Counted from the first letter of the stretch, positions 30,782 through 39,267 are shown. The stretch: DNA of 64,000 nucleotides from Pseudomonadota bacterium (GCA_021790515.1 JAJYHV010000026.1:61167-125166); one strand, 5' to 3'. Numbers and translations: made by a program. The notes: generated by a model from the letters alone, not told the origin.

Positions 30782-32422
30782 GCCGGAAGCTGTGGTGCTG
30801 GCAGACAGCGGCGTACGGGTAATGCGGGAAAAAGGGATCATATTCCAGCGTTTATCCAGTTCGGTAGGATGAACGTACGTGCGGATACGATAAATGGCTT
30901 TTTCATGCGTGATGTTCTCATCAACAGAAATATCTTCATCCATGATGTCCAGGTAGCGACCAATGCGCACATTTTTTCCTAACAGCAGATTAGGTTCTGA
31001 TACGGCCAGGATTACATTTTCTGAAAGGTCATTTGATTTGCCGATGGCTTGGGTGCGCGCGGGTTGTGAGACGTCTTCCACTGGTTGAAAGGTGATGATT
31101 CTGGGCGCTTTTCCCAAGCGTTCCATGCCAAGCGTCGTCAAACGGCGGCCCTTTTTGTCTATCCAGCGCACGATCGCCAGAATGGGCGCTGTCGTGGGGG
31201 ACGTTTCAATCAGTAGCAGGTGTCCATGATTGATGTGGCACAGTGACATTTCCTCCGTGACTGTCAGTTGAAAAAAGGCTTCGCTGGGATGGCCGGTGAT
31301 GCGGCATTGTGCAGTAAAATGCAGAAGATTGTGTTGTGACAAGGGGACGATTTCGTGGCTTTCGGCATTGCAACCAATGGTGACTTCTGCAGGTAGCTCG
31401 TGGGTACTCGAAATGGTTCGGTTTGACAGGCGGGCATGCAGATATTCCAGTACCGGGCGACGGTCAGCCGTGCAGGGAACACCATACAGCTTGATGGTTT
31501 GCGGCGCCGAGCCCGTTTTGGATGTGGTCGTGATGATTTCTTCCAGCACATCGCGAATTGACCAATACAGGAAGGAATTGTCCTTGCTGATCGGGTGTAT
31601 GTTCAGATGAGGTGGTTGATTGCCGGTCAGGTCGATGGTATGCGTAGCCTGATTTTTGGACGAAGACAGATGAAGCATGTCGCGCCATTTCCATGACCAG
31701 TAAGCCGCGAGCTCGATTTCATGTGCGGTCAGGCCAACGGGCAGCATGAGATGCAGCAATAGTATGCGAGCGTAAACCGCTTCACAGGAGGCGTAAGCGT
31801 TTCCCTTCAATATCATGCTCTTGCCAGAAAATTCGTGATGCTGTGCAAGCAGATACAATCGGTTGACTGCCTGCCAGACTTGAGCGGTTGGTAGTTCGAA
31901 GCGCAAATAACGCCATTGAATCAGCTTGCCATGGTAATGCAATGCGCGTAGCACCAGTGTCGGTAAAAGAGAGTGGGAGGTATTCTGGTGGGCATGAACC
32001 TTGACCAGATGTTGATAGATTTGTGCCAATAAACGATAAAAAACGGTAATTTCTTGCAGGAAGGCCGAATTGGCAGCTTTATTTTTTTGTTGGTTGGAAA
32101 AAAACCGGCTGATGAGGCCATATTGTAATTTTGAACCAGCTTGCTCAACCAATCCCAACAGGTGAATATGCTGAACATCGTGCGAAACATTCAGCCGATG
32201 AAACTCGTCCAGCAGAGAAACTACCCGCTGATGGGCGTCATACTCCGGGTATGATGTCAGCTGTGTCAGCCATTGGTGCAGAGCCTTCAGGCTCTCCAGC
32301 GGAGACTCCTGTTTGGGACGCATCTTTTGTCCCAACAGCGTGGCCATGTTTTTTATCATCGTCTTCTTGCCTGCGGAGTAAGACGGCAGGGTTATCTGTT
32401 TTGTCGAGTGACGATTATGCAA
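30779..32422 (-). CDS. 547-aa hypothetical protein; helical N-terminal half, beta-rich C-terminal half
   Basis: Long ORF with coherent composition; C-terminal ILAIVRWIDKKGRRLTTLGMERLGKAPRIITFQP is vaguely PilZ-like but not decisive. Confidence 0.7.
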   Translation of the reverse strand: MHNRHSTKQITLPSYSAGKKTMIKNMATLLGQKMRPKQESPLESLKALHQWLTQLTSYPEYDAHQRVVSLLDEFHRLNVSHDVQHIHLLGLVEQAGSKLQYGLISRFFSNQQKNKAANSAFLQEITVFYRLLAQIYQHLVKVHAHQNTSHSLLPTLVLRALHYHGKLIQWRYLRFELPTAQVWQAVNRLYLLAQHHEFSGKSMILKGNAYASCEAVYARILLLHLMLPVGLTAHEIELAAYWSWKWRDMLHLSSSKNQATHTIDLTGNQPPHLNIHPISKDNSFLYWSIRDVLEEIITTTSKTGSAPQTIKLYGVPCTADRRPVLEYLHARLSNRTISSTHELPAEVTIGCNAESHEIVPLSQHNLLHFTAQCRITGHPSEAFFQLTVTEEMSLCHINHGHLLLIETSPTTAPILAIVRWIDKKGRRLTTLGMERLGKAPRIITFQPVEDVSQPARTQAIGKSNDLSENVILAVSEPNLLLGKNVRIGRYLDIMDEDISVDENITHEKAIYRIRTYVHPTELDKRWNMIPFSRITRTPLSASTTASG

Positions 32423-32504
32423 GTTTTATGCCTCGACGTAAATCGGGATGACATCGAAATGGCATCAATCTGTACAATGAGATACAGGATTCTTGTGGGC
32501 ACGC

Positions 32505-32841
32505 TAGGGAAGCGCTGATTAATTCCCACACGGTCGCGACAGCGGCTTGGCGGGATGAAATGCAAGGCGCAACGCGCAGTCAAGGGTTATTCTCCCTTGG
32601 GTCAGTACCCAAGAAATAATAGCCTTGACAAGCGGCGCAACGCGGCAGTTCGCTCGCCAAGCCCCGTCCCGCCGTGCATGTTTTGCACGTTTTCAACGTG
32701 GCGGTTGCAACCAAATTGCGCGCTCGCTTCGCCGACCTCCCTGGCATCGTAGTCCCGGCTACGACCTTCGTCGTTCGACTCGCGATCATCGCAATTTGGT
32801 CTGCTTTGCTCCTCGTGGAGGAGTTAATCAGCGCTTCCCTA
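32505..32841. mobile_element. Copy B: MITE-like non-autonomous element, 16-bp perfect TIRs GGGAAGCGCTGATTAA / TTAATCAGCGCTTCCC flanked by TA
   Basis: ta-gggaagcgctgattaa ... ttaatcagcgcttccc-ta; internal fold-back sequences; no transposase ORF. Confidence 0.85.
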
Positions 32842-32905
32842 AATCCGGATAGTCGCATTTTTGCGACATGGTTGACAAAAATGGGCGGGTAAGTGCCCTG
32901 GTGCG

Positions 32906-34003
32906 TCAAAGGGACTGCTCGTTATCCAATGGTATGTTCGTGTGTTCGTACCAACCCTTGGTCGCATTGACGACCCTCACCACGAGCAGCATGACAGGCA
33001 CCTCAATCAGGACACCAACCACGGTAGCCAGTGCCGCACCAGAATGAAACCCGAACAGGCTGATGGCGGTGGCCACGGCCAGTTCGAAGAAGTTTGAAGC
33101 ACCAATCAGTGCCGACGGACTGGCGATGTTGTGCTTTTCTCCCAGAGTGCGGTTGAGCCAGTATGCCAGTCCGGCATTGAAAACAACCTGAATGAAAATG
33201 GGCACCGCCAGTAGCAGGATGATGACCGGTTGTTGCAAAATGGCCTCGCCCTGAAAAGCAAACAGCAGCACCAGCGTCGTGAGCAATGCGGCGATTGAAG
33301 CAGGGCCGATTGCATTCAATACATTATCGAGCGCTGGTTGACCTTTTCTCAGCAAAAAATAACGCAAGGATTGAGCCAGAATGACGGGAACGATGATGTA
33401 CACCAACACGGAAACCAGTAAAGTTGCCCACGGAACGCTGATGGTGGATATGCCGAGCAGCAACCCGACCAATGGCGCGAAGGCAAATATCATGATGGTG
33501 TCGTTGAGCGCGACCTGGGACAGGGTGAACAATGGATCGCCATCGGACAGACGGCTCCAGACGAATACCATGGCAGTACAGGGGGCTGCTGCCAGCAGAA
33601 TCAATCCGGCAATATAACTGTCGAGTTGGACTGCGGGCAGATAGGCGGCAAACAGGTGGCGGATGAACAGCCAGCCGAGAAAAGTCATGGAAAAAGGTTT
33701 GACCAGCCAATTGACGAACAGGGTCACGCCAATACCCCGTACATGCTGGCGAACCTCGTGCAAGGCGGAAAAATCGACGCGAATCAGCATCGGGATGATC
33801 ATGACCCAAATGAGCAATCCGACGGGAATGTTCACCTCGGCAATCTGCCAGTTACCGATGGTATGAAAGACGGCCGGGAACCATTTCCCCAGGGTAATGC
33901 CGACAAAAATGCACGATACGACCCATAAGCTCAGATAACGCTCGAACCATGACATGGGCGCGCCGGATATTTTTTTTGCCGTGATTTCGCATTGACCGCT
34001 CAT
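32906..34003 (-). CDS. acr3: Arsenite efflux permease, ACR3 family
   Basis: MSWFERYLSLWVVSCIFVGITLGKWFP, APCTAMVFVWSRLSDGDP, PSALIGASNFFELAVATAISLFG. Confidence 0.93.
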   Translation of the reverse strand: MSGQCEITAKKISGAPMSWFERYLSLWVVSCIFVGITLGKWFPAVFHTIGNWQIAEVNIPVGLLIWVMIIPMLIRVDFSALHEVRQHVRGIGVTLFVNWLVKPFSMTFLGWLFIRHLFAAYLPAVQLDSYIAGLILLAAAPCTAMVFVWSRLSDGDPLFTLSQVALNDTIMIFAFAPLVGLLLGISTISVPWATLLVSVLVYIIVPVILAQSLRYFLLRKGQPALDNVLNAIGPASIAALLTTLVLLFAFQGEAILQQPVIILLLAVPIFIQVVFNAGLAYWLNRTLGEKHNIASPSALIGASNFFELAVATAISLFGFHSGAALATVVGVLIEVPVMLLVVRVVNATKGWYEHTNIPLDNEQSL

Positions 34004-34428
34004 GGCGTAGTCTCCAGTTGTAAAGCATTTTTTACTGCCGAGGTCAGTCGTTGACGGATATCGTCGCGTACTGCAATGAAGCTTTCCAGCGGTTCACCAT
34101 GCGGGTCGTGAAACGGCAGATGAATTTGGGGCACTGGCCGTGGAAATATCGGACAGGTTTCTTTCGCATTGTCACAAACAGTGACGACCAGATCGACGGG
34201 CTCATCCAATAATTGATCGATATCTTTGGGATACAGGCCATCGGTCGGCAAATCGAGCAGTTGTAACGCCTTGATGGCGTTTTCCGCCACTTTGGGTTGC
34301 GGACGGGTGCCGGCAGAAAGCGCGCGTACCTGGCCTGCCAGATCATGATTCAATAGTACTTCGGCCATTTGTGAACGGCAGGAATTGCCCGTGCAGAGCA
34401 CGAGAACGGTTTTGAGCGGAGATGTCAT
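34000..34428 (-). CDS. arsC: Arsenate reductase, LMW-PTP/thioredoxin type
   Basis: VLVLCTGNSCRSQMAEVLLNH, VDLVVTVCDNAKETCPIFP. Confidence 0.93.
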   Translation of the reverse strand: MTSPLKTVLVLCTGNSCRSQMAEVLLNHDLAGQVRALSAGTRPQPKVAENAIKALQLLDLPTDGLYPKDIDQLLDEPVDLVVTVCDNAKETCPIFPRPVPQIHLPFHDPHGEPLESFIAVRDDIRQRLTSAVKNALQLETTP

Positions 34429-35321
34429 GTTGGCTCCTGGATTTCGTGGCGGGGCAGCTTGCCAATGGCAGTGAATTCGTGTTGCAGGGACAATCGATCC
34501 AGTTTGTCGGCGGGCAAATTCAGCAGCAATCCGATGCGTCGTTGCAGCAAGTGGAAAGCTTGCCGCATGGCCTGTTTTTTTTGTTCATCACTGCCGTCGG
34601 CGATAACCGGATCGTCAATACCCCAATGCGCTGTCATGGGTTGCCCCGGCCAGACCGGACATTTCTCACCGGCAGCCTTATCGCAAACAGTAAACACAAA
34701 ATCCATGACGGGTGCGTCAGGGCGCGAAAACTCATCCCAGCTTTTGCTGCGCAGCTTTTCTACCGGAAAATTTTGTTGTTGCAGCAATTCCAGCGCAAAA
34801 GGGTTGACTGCGCCAGACGGATGGCTGCCCGCGCTGAATGCAAGAAAGCGGCCTTTACCCAAGTGATTGAGCAGTGCTTCGGCCAGAATGCTGCGAGCAG
34901 AATTACCGGTACATAAAAACAACACCTGATACACATGCGGTTTCATAATGCTACTCGCCTTCTTTTTCACGGTGGTCGAATTCAGGGGAGTTGGAAATTG
35001 CTCCGGCTGAATACTTGTTCTGGCCGATAAACAGGGCTCACCTTCACAACAATTATTGGTCAAAAAATGCAGCAATTCATTCATCGCATCGTAATCTGCG
35101 ACATAACGGATGTGGCGGCTTTCACGTTCGCCGTGGATTAAACCCGTTCGTTGCAAATGCGCCAGATGAAACGACAGTGTGGCGGGCGCCATCTGCAAAG
35201 CATCACCAATGAAACCGGCGTACAGGCCTTTTTTGCCCGCCTGCACCAACAGACGGAAAATGGCCAGACGTGACTCGTGTCCCAGTGCTGCCAATAAAAC
35301 CGAAGCGTTTAATATTTCCAT
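34425..35321 (-). CDS. Fused ArsR repressor - LMW-PTP-type ArsC arsenate reductase
   Basis: N-terminal wHTH (LAALGHESRLAIFRLLV..MAPATLSFHLAHLQRTGLIHGERESRHIRY) with CCEGEPC, then VLFLCTGNSARSILAEALLNH...VFTVCDKAAGEKCPVWPG in one ORF. Confidence 0.92.
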   Translation of the reverse strand: MEILNASVLLAALGHESRLAIFRLLVQAGKKGLYAGFIGDALQMAPATLSFHLAHLQRTGLIHGERESRHIRYVADYDAMNELLHFLTNNCCEGEPCLSARTSIQPEQFPTPLNSTTVKKKASSIMKPHVYQVLFLCTGNSARSILAEALLNHLGKGRFLAFSAGSHPSGAVNPFALELLQQQNFPVEKLRSKSWDEFSRPDAPVMDFVFTVCDKAAGEKCPVWPGQPMTAHWGIDDPVIADGSDEQKKQAMRQAFHLLQRRIGLLLNLPADKLDRLSLQHEFTAIGKLPRHEIQEPT

Positions 35322-35343
35322 ATTTCAAGTATCATGGAAATAT
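35312..35343. promoter_or_regulatory. Perfect 10-bp inverted repeat ATATTTCCAT-N12-ATGGAAATAT, likely ArsR operator
   Basis: Read directly; the left arm overlaps the start codon of the ArsR-ArsC fusion. Confidence 0.7.
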
Positions 35344-35352
35344 CAAAAAAAG

Positions 35353-35372
35353 TCAACCATGATCAACCATGA
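35353..35372. repeat. Tandem duplication, 10 bp x2 (tcaaccatga)
   Basis: Read directly. Confidence 0.9.
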
Positions 35373-35541
35373 TAAAGTCGTGCCAACAGGATGACCGGCG
35401 GAAATAACCGGTAAGATGATTGACCGAATCAAGCGAGAAAATATTCTCATCCGGGTCGGAAAAGTGTACAATTCGCGCTCGACTTTGCTGGCGTGAAAAT
35501 GCATTGGCATCAGCATGTCTCGTACACCAGTCAGCACATCA

Positions 35542-35632
35542 GGAAGCGTGGCCGAGCGGTTTAAGGCACTTGTCTTGAAAACAAGCGACGGCTTATACCC
35601 GTCCGTGAGTTCGAATCTCACCGCTTCCGCCA
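35542..35632 (+). tRNA. tRNA-Ser (TGA)
   Basis: ggaagcg...cttgtctTGAaaacaag, long variable arm, gttcgaatctcaccgcttcc g CCA. Confidence 0.96.
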
Positions 35633-35738
35633 GAACGCCATTTCATCCGGTCTCAAATTTGTTGTGTTGTGAAAGAAGCGCAGATTCATTCCTCCATGAC
35701 TGGCTGACAACCACCCGCAAGAAGGTTGTACCGAAAGC

Positions 35739-35776
35739 GCAAAAAAAGCGGGACAGTCTTTGTGACTCTCCCGCTG
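35739..35776 (-). terminator. Rho-independent terminator of the porin-like gene
   Basis: Minus strand: agcgggagagtcacaaagactgtcccgct followed by ttttttt. Confidence 0.85.
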
Positions 35777-35816
35777 GCGATCAGCGCGTCATGATGCTGA
35801 CGTCGATGATTTTAAA

Positions 35817-37241
35817 TTAGAATGCGTACACCGCCCAAATATCGATTTGATTGCCAATGGAATTGACAACCGCTGTGGCTTGCTCCAAGGCCAAACTTCC
35901 TGCTGCACCCACTGCTCCGGGGTTGGGAATGGTAATGGAACGATCAATATAATCCACTACTATTCTGCTCAACGGAGTGACATGGTATTCGAGTGCTAGT
36001 GAAGTGTCTTGAAATATACGTTCTGCTGCAGCATTGTTGGGCAAACGATCATAATAATCATAACGCAGGACCGCTTCTATGCTCTTGGTCAGGAAATATC
36101 CGCCTGAAACATCATAACCATTGGCCGTATTATTGCTGCCTGCATACACGATTTCGTCATACAGTGCAGGTACTGCCGCCATACCAGGCGTCTCATTGAA
36201 CACTGCCGGCGCAGCAATGTTGCCGCTACCCTCGAAGTATTCTGCCTTGACGTCAAGACCACCTCGTGTCATATAACCGTTGCGGTAGGTCATGCCAAAA
36301 CCGTCCCGCGTCATGTTGCTGGAAGATGGGGTAGGTTGTCCTGGCATCACACCTATTTCAGGACGTGCGGCTTGTCCCCAAATGAAACCCGTTAAGTCAT
36401 TGCGAAAAAAACGGCCTTTTTCACTGCCGAGCAAGTAAGATGCCTGGAGTCGTGCCGCAACAATGGGGCCATTCGAAGTGCCTGTGTCCAGCAGTCTGCC
36501 ATAATCAGCCAGCATTGCTCCATACGCCACTTCGACCTTTGGCGCGACCATAAACCAGTCTTCCGCCATGATACCGGGATAACGGAAGCCATTGTTACCG
36601 GATACGTCGCCACCAGGTACCGCGTAGCCGTCTTTTGTCCCCGGCGTGGCCAATTTGTAATTTATTCCATTGTTGTAGAATGTCGGTTGCATCAATTGTT
36701 GCAAGCCTGTGCCAAATGCATCGAGGAAATTGAAATTCATGAAACCTTCCATCGCGCCTTCAGGGCCTGGCGCACGGATGTTACCGATTTCAAAGCGTAC
36801 ACCCGGAATGTAATGGCTGAACACCATGTTCGCATCAATGATTCTGGGCGCGTAATGACCCCATGAATAGTCATAACCGTTTTGACCCGCTTCTACACCC
36901 ACATAATACGAGATGTCGGGGTTACCGATGCTGCCGCGTACAAAGAACCTCGCACGCTGCATAAAGAGTTGTGAACTGGAATCAAACGTTGGCGCAACTT
37001 CGTTAAAGTGGGCAGTTTGATCGTTTGCCGGAGCGTGGGGGTAGCCGTTCACGATCACAGAACTGGCTTGAATATCCGTGGAAAGAGGTTGAAGAAAGCC
37101 GATGAACTGTCCCGCACCCCATTCAGGTAAAGAAATGGTTTGGATATTAAACCAGTTGGCGGCGTTAGCCGGTTGACACACATACAAACTCAAGCTCGCG
37201 CCGATACCCAGCGCGAATTTCATCGCATTTATTTTTTTCAT
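35817..37241 (-). CDS. Outer-membrane porin-like beta-barrel protein
   Basis: Signal peptide MKKINAMKFALGIGASLSLYVCQPANA; alternating aromatic strands, C-terminal IDIWAVYAF. Confidence 0.75.
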   Translation of the reverse strand: MKKINAMKFALGIGASLSLYVCQPANAANWFNIQTISLPEWGAGQFIGFLQPLSTDIQASSVIVNGYPHAPANDQTAHFNEVAPTFDSSSQLFMQRARFFVRGSIGNPDISYYVGVEAGQNGYDYSWGHYAPRIIDANMVFSHYIPGVRFEIGNIRAPGPEGAMEGFMNFNFLDAFGTGLQQLMQPTFYNNGINYKLATPGTKDGYAVPGGDVSGNNGFRYPGIMAEDWFMVAPKVEVAYGAMLADYGRLLDTGTSNGPIVAARLQASYLLGSEKGRFFRNDLTGFIWGQAARPEIGVMPGQPTPSSSNMTRDGFGMTYRNGYMTRGGLDVKAEYFEGSGNIAAPAVFNETPGMAAVPALYDEIVYAGSNNTANGYDVSGGYFLTKSIEAVLRYDYYDRLPNNAAAERIFQDTSLALEYHVTPLSRIVVDYIDRSITIPNPGAVGAAGSLALEQATAVVNSIGNQIDIWAVYAF

Positions 37242-37527
37242 GAATCCCCCGAATTGTTTTAAATTTTCATATCGATAATGCGTTAAATTTCCTTTAAAAA
37301 CTTCTTTTAAAGTATCTCCTTTGGTCAATTAATCTTAAACCAAACAAACTTGTTTGGGTGCTTTGCAGCGGGACGATGCGTCCCTCCATTTTCCTGTTTG
37401 TTCGGTGGTGCCGACACATAAGCAAAATCGGCAACTTCCTCACCATTTCACATATGTGACAGGTAATTGGTGACCGAGTGTTTTATCTTTACTGTGTGAT
37501 GTCGTTGACGCACGGTTAGCCGTCTCT

Positions 37528-37557
37528 GTCATCTACGTCATCGTCATCTACGTCATC
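37528..37557. repeat. Perfect tandem duplication, 15 bp x2 (gtcatctacgtcatc)
   Basis: Read directly. Confidence 0.95.
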
Positions 37558-37784
37558 CATTTTCCGGTGTTGTCGGAAATCGTCGCGCCGGCAATTGGTC
37601 ATGATTGATGTATCACCCAACTGGGGTTAAACCACAGATAAATTATAAGACGTGGCATGTTGCATTATTATTCCACATATATTCCATATATTTTTGTTTG
37701 ATGTAATTTGAGCTAAAAATTTGGAATAAACTTTTGGCTGTGCCGTCTTAACTACCGTGGCACAGTTATCTTTTGCACTGTTAC

Positions 37785-37816
37785 CTTTTGATGGTGCGCA
37801 CTTTTGATGGTGCGCA
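37785..37816. repeat. Perfect tandem duplication, 16 bp x2 (cttttgatggtgcgca)
   Basis: Read directly. Confidence 0.95.
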
Positions 37817-37903
37817 CACCAAAATTCGTGTACAACCAGCGTCAGGAGATACCAGCGCAGGAAATTGGCCACATTTTGAATCAGTATGATGCGTTGTGCA
37901 GAA

Positions 37904-37942
37904 TTTAAACCCGGACTTGTTTAAACCTGATTTTATTTAAAC
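37904..37942. promoter_or_regulatory. Three TTTAAAC direct repeats at exact 16-bp spacing
   Basis: TTTAAAC at 37904, 37920 and 37936, 88 bp upstream of the 38030 start codon. Confidence 0.6.
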
Positions 37943-38029
37943 TTTGGATTTGTTTTGTAATACTTTGTTCTGTCAGTTTCCGGTTTGGAATAATTTCGTT
38001 TTTGGCGTAAAAATCATCAAGGAGTTTTA

Positions 38030-38557
38030 ATGAAAAAAATTAGTTCAGTGATTATGTTGCTTTCTCTTGTCAGTACCTTGCTTTTGGCACAGACGCCAGC
38101 CTTGGCTGGCGATGACGACAGTTTTGCACCAGGCGGCACCGCCATTGATCACTCCACAGAACAGTTTCACGATCTCAAAGTCGTGATGGATTTAAAAGCA
38201 CATTACGCTAGTGACGTCTCATTTGGATTGATGGTCGCCAAGCGGGTTGCGGCATATCCCGGAACCAAACTGATCGTGATCGTCGAAGGCCCAAAAGTCG
38301 CGATGTTTGCCAAGAAAAACTATCTTGATTATCAGGGTGATGTCGACGAATGGGCTGATTTGGCGAACAAGGGCGTTCAAGTTGAATTCTGCGGTAATTC
38401 TGTGCATGGCGCAGGACTAAAACCTCAAGATATGGATGGATTGAGTAAAAGCACGCCTGCTGTTGTGAATCCTGGCGCTTATCCGACCATCGCTCATTAC
38501 GAGCAAATGGGTTATGCTTTGGCTTTGCCTAGCCCACAGGACAAGCCTGCTCAATAA
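38030..38557 (+). CDS. Secreted DsrE/DsrF-like protein
   Basis: Signal peptide ...LLLAQTPALAG; DsrE-like core with single Cys GVQVEFCGNSVHG. Confidence 0.75.
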   Translation: MKKISSVIMLLSLVSTLLLAQTPALAGDDDSFAPGGTAIDHSTEQFHDLKVVMDLKAHYASDVSFGLMVAKRVAAYPGTKLIVIVEGPKVAMFAKKNYLDYQGDVDEWADLANKGVQVEFCGNSVHGAGLKPQDMDGLSKSTPAVVNPGAYPTIAHYEQMGYALALPSPQDKPAQ

Positions 38558-38580
38558 TTTCCAAATAATTCATTGCCAGG

Positions 38581-38744
38581 AGCCTGTCGGACTTGATTTG
38601 CCATGCCCGTTGCAACCAAATCGCGCGCTCGCTTCGCCGACCTCCTTGGCATCGTCGTCTCGGCTACGACCTACGTCGTCCGACTCGCGATCATCGCGAT
38701 TTGGTCTGCTTTGCTCCTCGTGGAGGAGTTAATCAGCGCTTCCC
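38581..38744. mobile_element. Copy C: hybrid member of the repeat family (left AGCCTGTCGGACTTGATT, right TTAATCAGCGCTTCCC)
   Basis: Right about 135 bp nearly identical to 32703-32839; left terminus identical to copy A at 15713-15730. Confidence 0.85.
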
Positions 38745-38778
38745 AACTTAAACCGTCAAATTCACAAGGAAACAAACC

Positions 38779-39267
38779 ATGAAATTTCAACATCAATTCA
38801 TATTGTCGTTGCTTGCCGGCGCATTGGCTTTCAATGTTCCCGCTTTTGCCGATGGTGTTGCACCGGCTTCCGCTTATGTCAAGCCTCATATGACACATGG
38901 TCAATACGGCGACATGAATGTGGTGGTGCCCTTGACGAATGAAATGGTGTTGCCCATGAAACTGCGCAATATCGCCAATTCACTCAAGGTCATGGATACT
39001 TGGGGCGGCAAGCTTAATGTCAAGGTGGTGATGTATGCCAAAGGGTTGGCTTGGCTGAAAACGCCCACCGATGATCAAAAAGCACAGCTCGATAATTTGC
39101 GCAGTCATGGCGTACAATTCATGGTGTGCAATAATTCATTAATGGAGTTGGGTATTGATTACCATACCCTTTATGGCGTCAAGGAAAGCGACATCGTGCC
39201 TTCTGGTTTGGCTGAAGTGGCATTTTTACAAGCACGGAAACACTATGTGGTTGATCCGTCGATGTGA
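38779..39267 (+). CDS. Second secreted DsrE-like protein
   Basis: Signal peptide ...AFNVPAFA; GVQFMVCNNSLMELGI matches the DsrE-type Cys motif. Confidence 0.75.
   Translation: MKFQHQFILSLLAGALAFNVPAFADGVAPASAYVKPHMTHGQYGDMNVVVPLTNEMVLPMKLRNIANSLKVMDTWGGKLNVKVVMYAKGLAWLKTPTDDQKAQLDNLRSHGVQFMVCNNSLMELGIDYHTLYGVKESDIVPSGLAEVAFLQARKHYVVDPSM

Noticed and set aside
32580-32909. Minus-strand ORF containing EALINSSTRSKADQIAMIASRTT, shared with 38671-38904
   Set aside because: The shared peptide is only the translation of the common MITE-like DNA; the ORFs differ outside it and are unlikely to be genes
37440-37470. CRP/FNR-like site (tcacatatgtga)
   Set aside because: Half-sites are in the reverse order to TGTGA-N6-TCACA; kept only as a generic palindrome
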